Shown here: positions 1 through 6,330 of the stretch, one piece after another
Layout of the letters: each line of letters begins with the position of its first letter
Position numbering within the stretch: position 1 is the stretch's first letter
From: JBILCM01 sp044353165
Lineage (GTDB): Bacteria; Bacillota; Bacilli; Paenibacillales; YIM-B00363
Direction: 5' to 3'
DNA: 17,332 bases
Assembly (NCBI GenBank): GCA_044353165.1
Contig: JBILCM010000044.1
Location: 1 to 17,332, forward strand
Translations under genes and position numbers: made by a program
The notes under the pieces: generated by a model
Told to the model about the DNA's origin: nothing
Seen by the model: only the letters and a program-made list of their open reading frames with translations
Databases searched by the model: none

Positions 1-2
1 AC

Positions 3-845
3 CCGGACAATCACTCGCTTGATCCGCTGTATGAATTCAAACCGTTCGTTGATTATTTCACCTCGTGGTTCCCGGAAGGTTGTACGGATGCGGAGTACAT
101 CGATGCGCAATACGATGGCGCAATCGCTTATATGGATGCATGCATTCAAAATTTGTTGACGTATGTAGAGGCGCTGGGTATCGAAGAAGAGACGCTTGTG
201 GTGATTACAGCTGACCACGGCGAAACGCTCAATGAGCATGAGTGTTACTACGATCACCACGGGTTGTATGATTCTAACCTCACGATTCCGCTGATCCTCA
301 GATTCCCTGGCAAAGTGCCTGCGAATCAAGGATTCCAAGAAGTGACACAGATTAAAGATGTGATGCCGACGATTATGGAATTGATCGGGTTAGATAGCGA
401 CATTTCATTCGACGGGCGAAGCCTCGTGCCGATGATGCAAGGACAATCGTTGCCGCGCACCACAGAACTTTATATTACGGAATGCACATGGATGCGTAAA
501 CATGGTTGGCGCACACCGGAGTGGAAGTTGATTCATGCGTTAGAGCCGGATTTCCATGCTAAACCGGAGATTGAATTGTACAACTTGATCAAAGATCCGC
601 AAGAACTGAACAATGTTGCGGACCAAGAACCTGAGGTCGTAGCCTTACTTGAAGCCCGGATGCAAGCACATATTGCGAAGCGGGAACAAGAAACCGGACG
701 CACCAATCCGATGTACACGAACCTGGATTGGCATGGCAAAGGTTGCGGACCGTTCAAGACATCTGAGCAAGCTTATCAAGAATTGAAGATTGGATCGCCG
801 AAAGCGGCCAGAGACTTACAAGCGAAGGAGAAACCGAAAGCATGA
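3..845 (+). CDS. Sulfatase-like hydrolase, C-terminal part (5' end outside window)
   Basis: The frame is open from base 3, so the gene begins left of the window; 280 codons are visible. It is a member of the sulfatase/alkaline phosphatase superfamily: the metal-binding Asp-His-Gly is at 213-221, followed by a Glu-His, a Asp-His-His-Gly-Leu-Tyr-Asp stretch and the Ile-Pro-Leu-Ile..Arg-Phe-Pro-Gly-Lys block typical of the family. The C-terminal half has the usual Glu-Leu-Tyr-Asn-Leu..Asp-Pro-Gln-Glu..Asn motif (near 571-615). The N-terminal metal site and nucleophile are not in the window, so sulfatase versus other esterase or transferase activity cannot be decided. It resembles the enzyme at 2371-3765 along its whole visible length and is probably its paralogue. 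Its stop overlaps the next gene's ATG (ATGA, 842-845), so the two are translationally coupled. Confidence 0.9.
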   Translation, partial: PDNHSLDPLYEFKPFVDYFTSWFPEGCTDAEYIDAQYDGAIAYMDACIQNLLTYVEALGIEEETLVVITADHGETLNEHECYYDHHGLYDSNLTIPLILRFPGKVPANQGFQEVTQIKDVMPTIMELIGLDSDISFDGRSLVPMMQGQSLPRTTELYITECTWMRKHGWRTPEWKLIHALEPDFHAKPEIELYNLIKDPQELNNVADQEPEVVALLEARMQAHIAKREQETGRTNPMYTNLDWHGKGCGPFKTSEQAYQELKIGSPKAARDLQAKEKPKA

Positions 846-1846
846 CCATTCGAGTAGCCGTCGTTGGGGTCAACAACATTGGTAAACGCCATTGCAAAGT
901 ATATAAGGAGCATGCAGATACCGAATTGGTGGCAGTATGTGATTTGAATGAAGCGTTGGCCCGTTCCGCTGGAGACCAATTCGAAGCGCATGTGTATACG
1001 GATTTGCGCACGCTCTTGGCACAAGAACAAGTTGACGTTGTCAGTGTTGCGACCGGCGGGTTTGAGAATGGCTCCCATCATTACGAGCCGACAATGATCG
1101 CGATTGAAGCCGGCAAAGATGTATTGGTGGAGAAGCCGATCTCGAATCGACTGGATGAAGCGCGGGCGATGGTGCAGGCGGCTCAAGAACGCGGAGTTCG
1201 ACTCGCTTGTAATTTGAATCACCGATTCGTCCCCGCCGCAGCCAAAGCCAAAGACATGATTGATACAGGTGAATTGGGTGAAATCCTGTTTTTTAATATG
1301 AAGCTCACCACGGGGAATCCGCGTGATATGGGTCCATGGCTTCATATGCGCGCTCTTCATCCGCATTCGATCGATGTGATGCACTACCTTGCGGGTCCGA
1401 TTCGACGTGTGCAATCGTTCATGTTGAAAGCACCTGGACGCGACACGTGGTCGACCGCCTCCATTAATGTGGAGTTCGTTTCAGGCGCGGTTGGGCACTT
1501 GACGGGTAGTTATGATATGTCAATGAAGCATCCGATTGAGCATTGTGAAGTCGCCGGGAACAAAGGCCGGTTGGTCATCGATAACGTCTACGAACAGTTG
1601 ACGCTATACCCCCACGATCGCGAGATGTTATCCGTCTATCGCAACCCGATCTTCGGTACAGCAGGCTTCGAAGCGACGTTCACCAATCGGCTGCATGCGT
1701 TCATCAGCGACATCAAGGCTGGTGTGGCTCCCGATGCGATTCGAGGTTCTGGAGCTGAGGCGCTCGCCGCACAACAAGTGATCGAAGCTGCAATTTTGTC
1801 CCAAGAACAAGGCGGGGCTGTGGTCGAAGTAGCATCGGTCGGTTAG
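842..1846 (+). CDS. Gfo/Idh/MocA-family NAD(P)-dependent sugar oxidoreductase
   Basis: A 334-residue protein of normal length for the family. The N-terminal Rossmann fold starts at residue 3; the dinucleotide loop is G9-V-N-N-I-G14, so the second Gly of the usual GxGxxG is Asn. Asp34 at the end of the second strand suggests NAD rather than NADP (inference). The hallmark Glu97-Lys98-Pro99 is present; its Lys is the catalytic or substrate-positioning residue in this family. The C-terminal substrate domain has His173, His175, Asp178 and His181 in the active-site helix. Family members oxidise or epimerise a ring hydroxyl of sugars or inositols. Between sulfatases it most likely acts on the desulfated sugar, but the exact substrate is not visible. 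ATGA overlap with the upstream sulfatase; the APS kinase start follows 15 bases after its stop. Confidence 0.9.
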   Translation: MTIRVAVVGVNNIGKRHCKVYKEHADTELVAVCDLNEALARSAGDQFEAHVYTDLRTLLAQEQVDVVSVATGGFENGSHHYEPTMIAIEAGKDVLVEKPISNRLDEARAMVQAAQERGVRLACNLNHRFVPAAAKAKDMIDTGELGEILFFNMKLTTGNPRDMGPWLHMRALHPHSIDVMHYLAGPIRRVQSFMLKAPGRDTWSTASINVEFVSGAVGHLTGSYDMSMKHPIEHCEVAGNKGRLVIDNVYEQLTLYPHDREMLSVYRNPIFGTAGFEATFTNRLHAFISDIKAGVAPDAIRGSGAEALAAQQVIEAAILSQEQGGAVVEVASVG

Positions 1847-1852
1847 AAGGAG
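1847..1852 (+). promoter_or_regulatory. Shine-Dalgarno that fixes the cysC start at GTG 1862
   Basis: AAGGAG lies 9 bases before GTG 1862. It touches the upstream in-frame TTG at 1853 directly, which leaves no spacer, so the TTG is an unlikely start. The site sits in the 15-base gap after the oxidoreductase stop. Confidence 0.75.
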
Positions 1853-1861
1853 TTGGACAGG

Positions 1862-2374
1862 GTGGAACAAGGTAAAGTGCTGTGGTTTACAGGGTTATCA
1901 GGCTCAGGCAAAACGACCACAGCGAGGGAAGTTGCCGCACAATTGCGCGCTGCTGGCGCACGCGTCGAGTTGTTGGATGGCGATGAGTTGCGGGAGACGA
2001 TCTGCAAAGGGTTAGGATTTCGCCGGGAAGACCGGATGGAAAATATACGCCGTATTACGTACGTAGCGAAGTTGCTTTCTAGACAAGGGGTAATTGTCCT
2101 CGTCTCAGCGATTACCCCTTATCGGGAGATGCGGGATTACGCGAGATCAGAACTGGCTCATTTTGTGGAAATTTATGTGCAATGCCCGCTTGAAGTGTGC
2201 GAGCAGCGTGACGTGAAAGGGCTGTATGCGTTGGCTAGACGCGGTGAACTGTCAAATTTTACGGGTATTTCTGATGCATATGATCAACCGGAACAACCGG
2301 AGCTCGTCATTGACACGGCGAATCATACGCTAGAAGAGAACAGCCGCCGTGTTGTAGCGTGGGTGATGTCATGA
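1862..2374 (+). CDS. cysC: Adenylylsulfate (APS) kinase
   Basis: Phosphorylates APS with ATP to give PAPS, the activated sulfate used for reduction or by sulfotransferases; cytosolic. From the GTG start it is 170 residues, a compact CysC. Visible motifs: P-loop G11-L-S-G-S-G-K17-T; Asp39-Gly-Asp41; the Gly-Phe-Arg-Arg-Glu-Asp-Arg..Glu-Asn-Ile-Arg-Arg APS-binding block; Thr-Pro-Tyr-Arg..Arg-Asp; Pro-Leu-Glu-Val-Cys-Glu-Gln-Arg-Asp-Val-Lys-Gly-Leu-Tyr; and Asn-Phe-Thr-Gly-Ile-Ser. All family signatures are intact, so it should be active. A longer start (TTG 1853) is possible but lacks a spaced ribosome binding site. Its stop overlaps the ATG of the next sulfatase (ATGA, 2371-2374). Its partner sat lies one gene downstream rather than adjacent, with a sulfatase-like gene inserted between the two sulfate-activation genes. 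Confidence 0.95.
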   Translation: MEQGKVLWFTGLSGSGKTTTAREVAAQLRAAGARVELLDGDELRETICKGLGFRREDRMENIRRITYVAKLLSRQGVIVLVSAITPYREMRDYARSELAHFVEIYVQCPLEVCEQRDVKGLYALARRGELSNFTGISDAYDQPEQPELVIDTANHTLEENSRRVVAWVMS

Positions 2375-3765
2375 AAATCATCATGATTTCACTCGACACG
2401 TTGCGGGCGGATCGGCTCGGTTGTTACGGCTATCCCTTGCCTACAAGCCCGTATTTGGATCGCATCGCTTCGCAAGGCGTGTTGTTCGAGAAAGCTTTCG
2501 CAGCCGATATTCCTACAGAAGTCGCGCACACGGGTATTTTTACAGGAAAAATAGGCTTGACGACAGGCGTGGTCTCCCACGGTTCGGAGCAGAGTCATCT
2601 GTCCAAGTCGGTCGACTGGTTGCCGACGATGTTGCGTAAAGCAGGGATGACGACCGCTGCGGTCGATAATTTGTACCACCTCAAGGAATGGTTCGCGCGC
2701 GGGTATCAGTATTATATGAACACGATTGGCAAACAGCGCTGGATCGATGGCCGGACGGTGACGGATCTTGCCAAGTCTTGGATTCGTGAGCATAGCGATG
2801 AGAATTTCTTCTTATTCTTGCATTATTGGGACCCGCACACCCCGTATTTGCCGCCGAAGTCTTATGTGCCGGACTTTTATGATGTGTCGCGAAATCCTTA
2901 TGATCCGAACAACCGAAGCATGGAAGCAGCTTACAACCATGTCGCCTATCCGTTCTTCAAGCACCACCATTATAAATTACTGGGGCCCGTGACGGATGCG
3001 CAATATGTGGATGCGCTCTATGATGCGGAAATTCGATATCTCGATGATTATTTGAAAGAGTTGGACGCATTTCTTGAACAACAAGGGATCGTCGAAGACA
3101 CATTGCTCATCTTGTTCGGGGACCATGGCGAAAGTTTAACGGAGCACGATATTTATTGGGATCATTGCGGACTGTATGACCAGACTGTGCATGTGCCGCT
3201 CATCATGCGTTGGCCGGGCAAAATGCCGGCCGGACGAAGGGTAAGTGGACTCGTGCAACAAGTGGATATGGTTCCTACCTTACTTGAAGCCATTCGGAAA
3301 GCGAACATTGCTGAACAAACACTGCAAGATCCGCCAGGTATTGATGGTCGCAGTTTGTGGCCGTGCATCGAAGGTGCCGCAGAAGGTACGCAAGAGCGAG
3401 TTTACCTCAGCGAATGCGCATGGCAGGCAGCCAGAGCGATTCGCACCTCCACGCACAAATTTATCCGGACGTGGGATGCTGGACCGTTCCGTCGACCGGA
3501 GCGAGAGTTGTATGATCTCGTGCGCGATCCGCAGGAAACCGTGAATATTGCGGATACGGAGCACGAGCTGGCCGACCAATTCGAGGCAGAACTGAACTTG
3601 TGGGTTGAGCAGAAGTTAGCCGGCCGGCCCGATCCGATGATGCAACAAATCGAAGGTCCGGGATTGCCTTTCAAACGGCGCATTGCTGCGATTCTTGAAG
3701 AAGCGGGACTGACTTGGGATGATTGGTACGCAGATCCGCGGCGGGAACGTTATGATGGGAAGTGA
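2371..3765 (+). CDS. Sulfatase-like hydrolase with Thr at the nucleophile position
   Basis: A 464-residue sulfatase-family (PF00884-type) protein. The first metal motif is Ser-Leu-Asp9-Thr-Leu-Arg-Ala-Asp; the second is Asp251-His252-Gly-Glu. At the place of the Cys/Ser-X-Pro-X-Arg formylglycine motif it has T49-E-V-A-H53, followed by the conserved Thr-Gly; Thr49 therefore aligns with the residue that becomes formylglycine. Members of the superfamily with Thr here are known (Thr nucleophiles occur in phosphodiesterases and phosphoethanolamine transferases), so this enzyme need not be a classical sulfatase. No signal peptide or membrane segment: the metal motif begins at residue 7, so it is cytoplasmic. 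ATG 2371 overlaps the cysC stop; an in-frame GTG at 2359 would add four residues. The stop overlaps the likely sat ATG by one base (TGATG). Confidence 0.92.
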   Translation: MKIIMISLDTLRADRLGCYGYPLPTSPYLDRIASQGVLFEKAFAADIPTEVAHTGIFTGKIGLTTGVVSHGSEQSHLSKSVDWLPTMLRKAGMTTAAVDNLYHLKEWFARGYQYYMNTIGKQRWIDGRTVTDLAKSWIREHSDENFFLFLHYWDPHTPYLPPKSYVPDFYDVSRNPYDPNNRSMEAAYNHVAYPFFKHHHYKLLGPVTDAQYVDALYDAEIRYLDDYLKELDAFLEQQGIVEDTLLILFGDHGESLTEHDIYWDHCGLYDQTVHVPLIMRWPGKMPAGRRVSGLVQQVDMVPTLLEAIRKANIAEQTLQDPPGIDGRSLWPCIEGAAEGTQERVYLSECAWQAARAIRTSTHKFIRTWDAGPFRRPERELYDLVRDPQETVNIADTEHELADQFEAELNLWVEQKLAGRPDPMMQQIEGPGLPFKRRIAAILEEAGLTWDDWYADPRRERYDGK

Positions 3766-4982
3766 TGTATGTGAGTGAAATGGGAACGACCACTTTGGAT
3801 GGCAAACAACAAAAGACGATGTCAGCCATAGCACCTCATGGCGGCTTGTTGGTGAACCGCATGGCGGATGACCCGCAACGAATGATCTGGTTACAACAAC
3901 TGAAACAGGGGCAACTAAAGACACTGACGATCAGTCGTTGGACGCTGTCGGATCTCGAGCTGATTGCCAATGGCGGGTTCAGTCCGCTCCAAGGCTTCAT
4001 GCATGCGCAAGATTACCATCGTGTCGTTGAACAGATGCGCTTATCAAGCGGCATCGTCTGGAGTATACCGGTTGTTTTGCCGGTAGATGTGATGGATGCA
4101 CAGCGCTACAACCCAGGGGAAACCGTAGCGCTGCTCGGTGAAGATGGGATCATGTACGGTGTCCTCGCATTGGAAGACATCTTCACACGTGATCGTGAGA
4201 AAGAAGCACTGCATGTGTATGGGACAAGCGACCCACAACATCCGGGTGTTCAGAAGATGTACGAGCAAGGTGAGATGTGCTTGGCAGGCCCGATCTGGAT
4301 GACGGAACGTCCGTCCAAAGCGCCTTATGAAGCTTATTATCTTGATCCGGTGGAGACACGCGCGATGTTCCAACAGCTGGGGTGGCGCACGATTGTCGGT
4401 TTTCAGACACGCAACCCGGTGCACCGCGCTCATGAATACATCCAGAAGTGCGCATTAGAGATTATCGATGGCTTGCTGCTCAACCCGCTCATTGGAGAAA
4501 CGAAATCAGATGACATTCCTGCGCATATCCGCATGGAAAGTTATGAAGTGCTGTTGCGTCATTATTATCCGCAAGAGCGTGTAAGGTTGACGGTATTTCC
4601 TGCTGCGATGCGTTATGCAGGTCCGCGCGAAGCGATCTTCCATGCGCTCGTCCGCAAAAATTACGGATGCACACACTTTATCGTCGGTCGTGACCATGCG
4701 GGGGTCGGCAATTACTATGGCACGTATGATGCGCAACGGATTTTCAGTCATTTTGCCCCTGAAGAAATTGGCATCACACCGATGTTCTTTGAACATAGTT
4801 TTTATTGTCGTGCTTGCGATGCGATGGCCTCAACGAAGACGTGTCCACACGGGGAAGATCAGCACGTTATTCTCAGCGGTACGAAAGTTCGCGCCATGCT
4901 GATGGCAGGTGAAGTACCACCCCCCGAATTTTCGCGACAGGAAGTCATTGAGGTGTTAATTCGCGGCATGCGCAATCGCTAA
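3765..4982 (+). CDS. sat: Sulfate adenylyltransferase (ATP sulfurylase)
   Basis: Makes APS and pyrophosphate from sulfate and ATP, the substrate for the CysC encoded upstream. About 405 residues, the normal length of the monofunctional bacterial/archaeal Sat. Visible signatures: His-Gly-Gly-Leu-Leu-Val-Asn-Arg near the N-terminus; Asn-Gly-Gly-Phe-Ser-Pro-Leu-Gln-Gly-Phe-Met; the catalytic Gln-Thr-Arg-Asn-Pro-Val-His-Arg-Ala-His; Gly-Arg-Asp-His-Ala-Gly-Val-Gly; a Cys-X2-Cys...Cys-Pro-His cluster; and Leu-Ser-Gly-Thr-Lys-Val-Arg near the C-terminus. There is no fused APS kinase domain, which fits the separate cysC. The start is uncertain: ATG 3765 overlaps the sulfatase stop, GTG 3771 lies 8 bases after GGGAAG (3757-3762), and GTG 3762 is also in frame. 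The ASRT-family gene follows 26 bases downstream. Confidence 0.95.
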   Translation: MYVSEMGTTTLDGKQQKTMSAIAPHGGLLVNRMADDPQRMIWLQQLKQGQLKTLTISRWTLSDLELIANGGFSPLQGFMHAQDYHRVVEQMRLSSGIVWSIPVVLPVDVMDAQRYNPGETVALLGEDGIMYGVLALEDIFTRDREKEALHVYGTSDPQHPGVQKMYEQGEMCLAGPIWMTERPSKAPYEAYYLDPVETRAMFQQLGWRTIVGFQTRNPVHRAHEYIQKCALEIIDGLLLNPLIGETKSDDIPAHIRMESYEVLLRHYYPQERVRLTVFPAAMRYAGPREAIFHALVRKNYGCTHFIVGRDHAGVGNYYGTYDAQRIFSHFAPEEIGITPMFFEHSFYCRACDAMASTKTCPHGEDQHVILSGTKVRAMLMAGEVPPPEFSRQEVIEVLIRGMRNR

Positions 4983-4992
4983 ATTACACTCT

Positions 4993-4999
4993 AAGGAGG
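4993..4999 (+). promoter_or_regulatory. Strong Shine-Dalgarno for the ASRT-family gene
   Basis: AAGGAGG with a 9-base spacer to ATG 5009. It is the strongest ribosome binding site in the operon, so this small protein may be made in excess over the translationally coupled enzymes upstream. Confidence 0.7.
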
Positions 5000-5008
5000 C
5001 TAATAAAT

Positions 5009-5377
5009 ATGACCACAGGCAAGAAAAGTTGGTTGATTGGCGATGGGTTTATTTCGGAGAAAAGCACAGGGGATCAAATCAGTCACGAATCGGTATGCGT
5101 GCTGAATCTGACCAAACAAGATGCTACGATCCAGCTGACCTTGTATTTCGAAGACCGCGCACCGATGGATGGTTTTGTGAGCTACTGTCAAGCTGAGCGG
5201 ACGCACCACATTCGCTTGGACAAAATTAAAGATCAAGCTGGTAACCCGGTTCCGCGCGGTGTTCCGTATGCGATCAAAGTGGACAGCAATGTGCCGGTGA
5301 TCGTGCAACATACGCGGCTCGATACAACTCAGGAAGCTTTTGCGCTCATGACCGTGATGGCGTACCCGAATGAGTGA
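5009..5377 (+). CDS. ASRT-family (sensory rhodopsin transducer) small-molecule-binding protein
   Basis: A 122-residue soluble protein that matches, from memory, the Anabaena sensory rhodopsin transducer family (PF07100) over its full length. Conserved points: Trp8 and Gly13-Phe-Ile near the N-terminus, Ile-Ser-His-Glu-Ser-Val-Cys-Val-Leu-Asn (24-33), a Tyr-Phe-Glu-Asp segment, Glu-Arg-Thr-His-His-Ile-Arg-Leu, and the signature Ser93-Asn-Val-Pro-Val-Ile-Val-Gln-His101-Thr-Arg103-Leu-Asp105. ASRT itself is a beta-sandwich tetramer that interacts with a rhodopsin. Other family members have been proposed to bind sugars or related metabolites. No rhodopsin is encoded here, so the ligand-binding reading is preferred. 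It lies between sat and an AraC regulator, overlapping the latter by 8 bases. No signal peptide; presumed cytoplasmic. Its precise role is inference. Confidence 0.85.
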   Translation: MTTGKKSWLIGDGFISEKSTGDQISHESVCVLNLTKQDATIQLTLYFEDRAPMDGFVSYCQAERTHHIRLDKIKDQAGNPVPRGVPYAIKVDSNVPVIVQHTRLDTTQEAFALMTVMAYPNE

Positions 5378-6269
5378 GCGAAAGCCGTTTCCTATTTATA
5401 CGAAAAGTCGTTTCATGGATGAGCAGTTTCCATTCATGATGCAACGCACGAAGCACAACCCCCGGAACAAACCTCCTGCCCATGGGCATGATTTTGTAGA
5501 GCTTGTGTACGTCGTGCGTGGGCAAACAACGCATTGGTTTGAAGGGAATCGGTATGGTATTAAAGCGGGAGACATCTTCATTATTAATCCCGGTGAAGTG
5601 CATATGTATGAAGTGGAGTTGGGGCAGGAGATTGAGATTATCAATTGTTTGTTCCTGCCTTCACTGATCAAAGACAGCTGGCTCAAAGAGTTGGGTGTCT
5701 CTGAATCAATGGATTACTACTATGTGCATCCATTCCTCGATGAGAAAGAGCGGTTTCACCACAGGGTCAATCTGAATGAAGAAGAAGCGATGCGGGTGCT
5801 CTCCATGCTGGAGTTGATGATGCGGGAGTCCGATGAGCGACTGCCTGGATACGCAACGTTGATTCGTCTGCAGTTGGTAGAATTACTGATCCTGTTATCG
5901 CGATACTATCAACAATTGCAACAAGCAGGCGAGCGAATGGGCGGAAGTCCCGCACGCCGTTTGGCACAGCGTATCACAGGATACCTTGAACGCTATTACG
6001 ATCAGAAGATCAACCAGACGGCGCTTGCTGAGCTGTATAACATCAGCTCCCGTCAGATGAATCGCACGTTCAAACAAGAGACAGGCTTTACAATTGTTGA
6101 GATGATCCACCAGATTCGCATGACGAAAGCAAAACACTTGCTGCGGGAAACCGATGAGAAAATTATCACGATCGCTGGGTTGGTCGGTTATGAGGATCCT
6201 GCATTCTTCACCAAGTTGTTCTTGCGTCACGAAGGTTGTTCCCCTGGAAAGTACCGAGAGAAGAGTTGA
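5370..6269 (+). CDS. AraC-family transcriptional regulator with N-terminal cupin
   Basis: A 299-residue regulator. The N-terminal sensing domain carries a clean cupin motif, His38-X-His40-X3-Glu44-X6-Gly51, followed by Gly-Asp-Ile-Phe-Ile-Ile-Asn-Pro-Gly-Glu-Val-His (second cupin motif). The C-terminal ~100 residues hold the two AraC helix-turn-helix units: Leu-Ala-Glu-Leu-Tyr-Asn-Ile-Ser-Ser-Arg-Gln-Met-Asn-Arg-Thr-Phe-Lys, then Ile-Ala-Gly-Leu-Val-Gly-Tyr-Glu-Asp-Pro-Ala-Phe-Phe-Thr-Lys, ending in the usual Ser-Pro-Gly-Lys-Tyr-Arg. Such proteins usually sense a sugar and activate the neighbouring catabolic operon. ATG 5370 lies inside the ASRT gene (8-base overlap) and has only a weak ribosome binding site, so coupled translation is likely. 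The effector cannot be named; a sulfated or desulfated sugar is the contextual guess. Confidence 0.95.
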   Translation: MSERKPFPIYTKSRFMDEQFPFMMQRTKHNPRNKPPAHGHDFVELVYVVRGQTTHWFEGNRYGIKAGDIFIINPGEVHMYEVELGQEIEIINCLFLPSLIKDSWLKELGVSESMDYYYVHPFLDEKERFHHRVNLNEEEAMRVLSMLELMMRESDERLPGYATLIRLQLVELLILLSRYYQQLQQAGERMGGSPARRLAQRITGYLERYYDQKINQTALAELYNISSRQMNRTFKQETGFTIVEMIHQIRMTKAKHLLRETDEKIITIAGLVGYEDPAFFTKLFLRHEGCSPGKYREKS

Positions 6270-6330
6270 GAGGGGAATCAAATTCATTCAATCGGACCAT
6301 TCGCATTACAACGGGGAGGCACTTCATCAT

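Noticed and set aside
776..1414. Minus-strand frame of 212 codons opposite the oxidoreductase
   Set aside because: Antisense shadow of a clearly conserved gene, with no recognisable domain and no ribosome binding site.
5009..5377. ASRT gene as evidence of a light-sensing system
   Set aside because: No rhodopsin, retinal-synthesis or photoreceptor gene is present; the sugar/sulfate context is the better guide.
6154..6330. In-frame N-terminal extension of the third sulfatase into the AraC gene
   Set aside because: It would overlap the regulator by over 100 bases and adds sequence unlike any sulfatase N-terminus; GGGGAGG before ATG 6331 sets the start.
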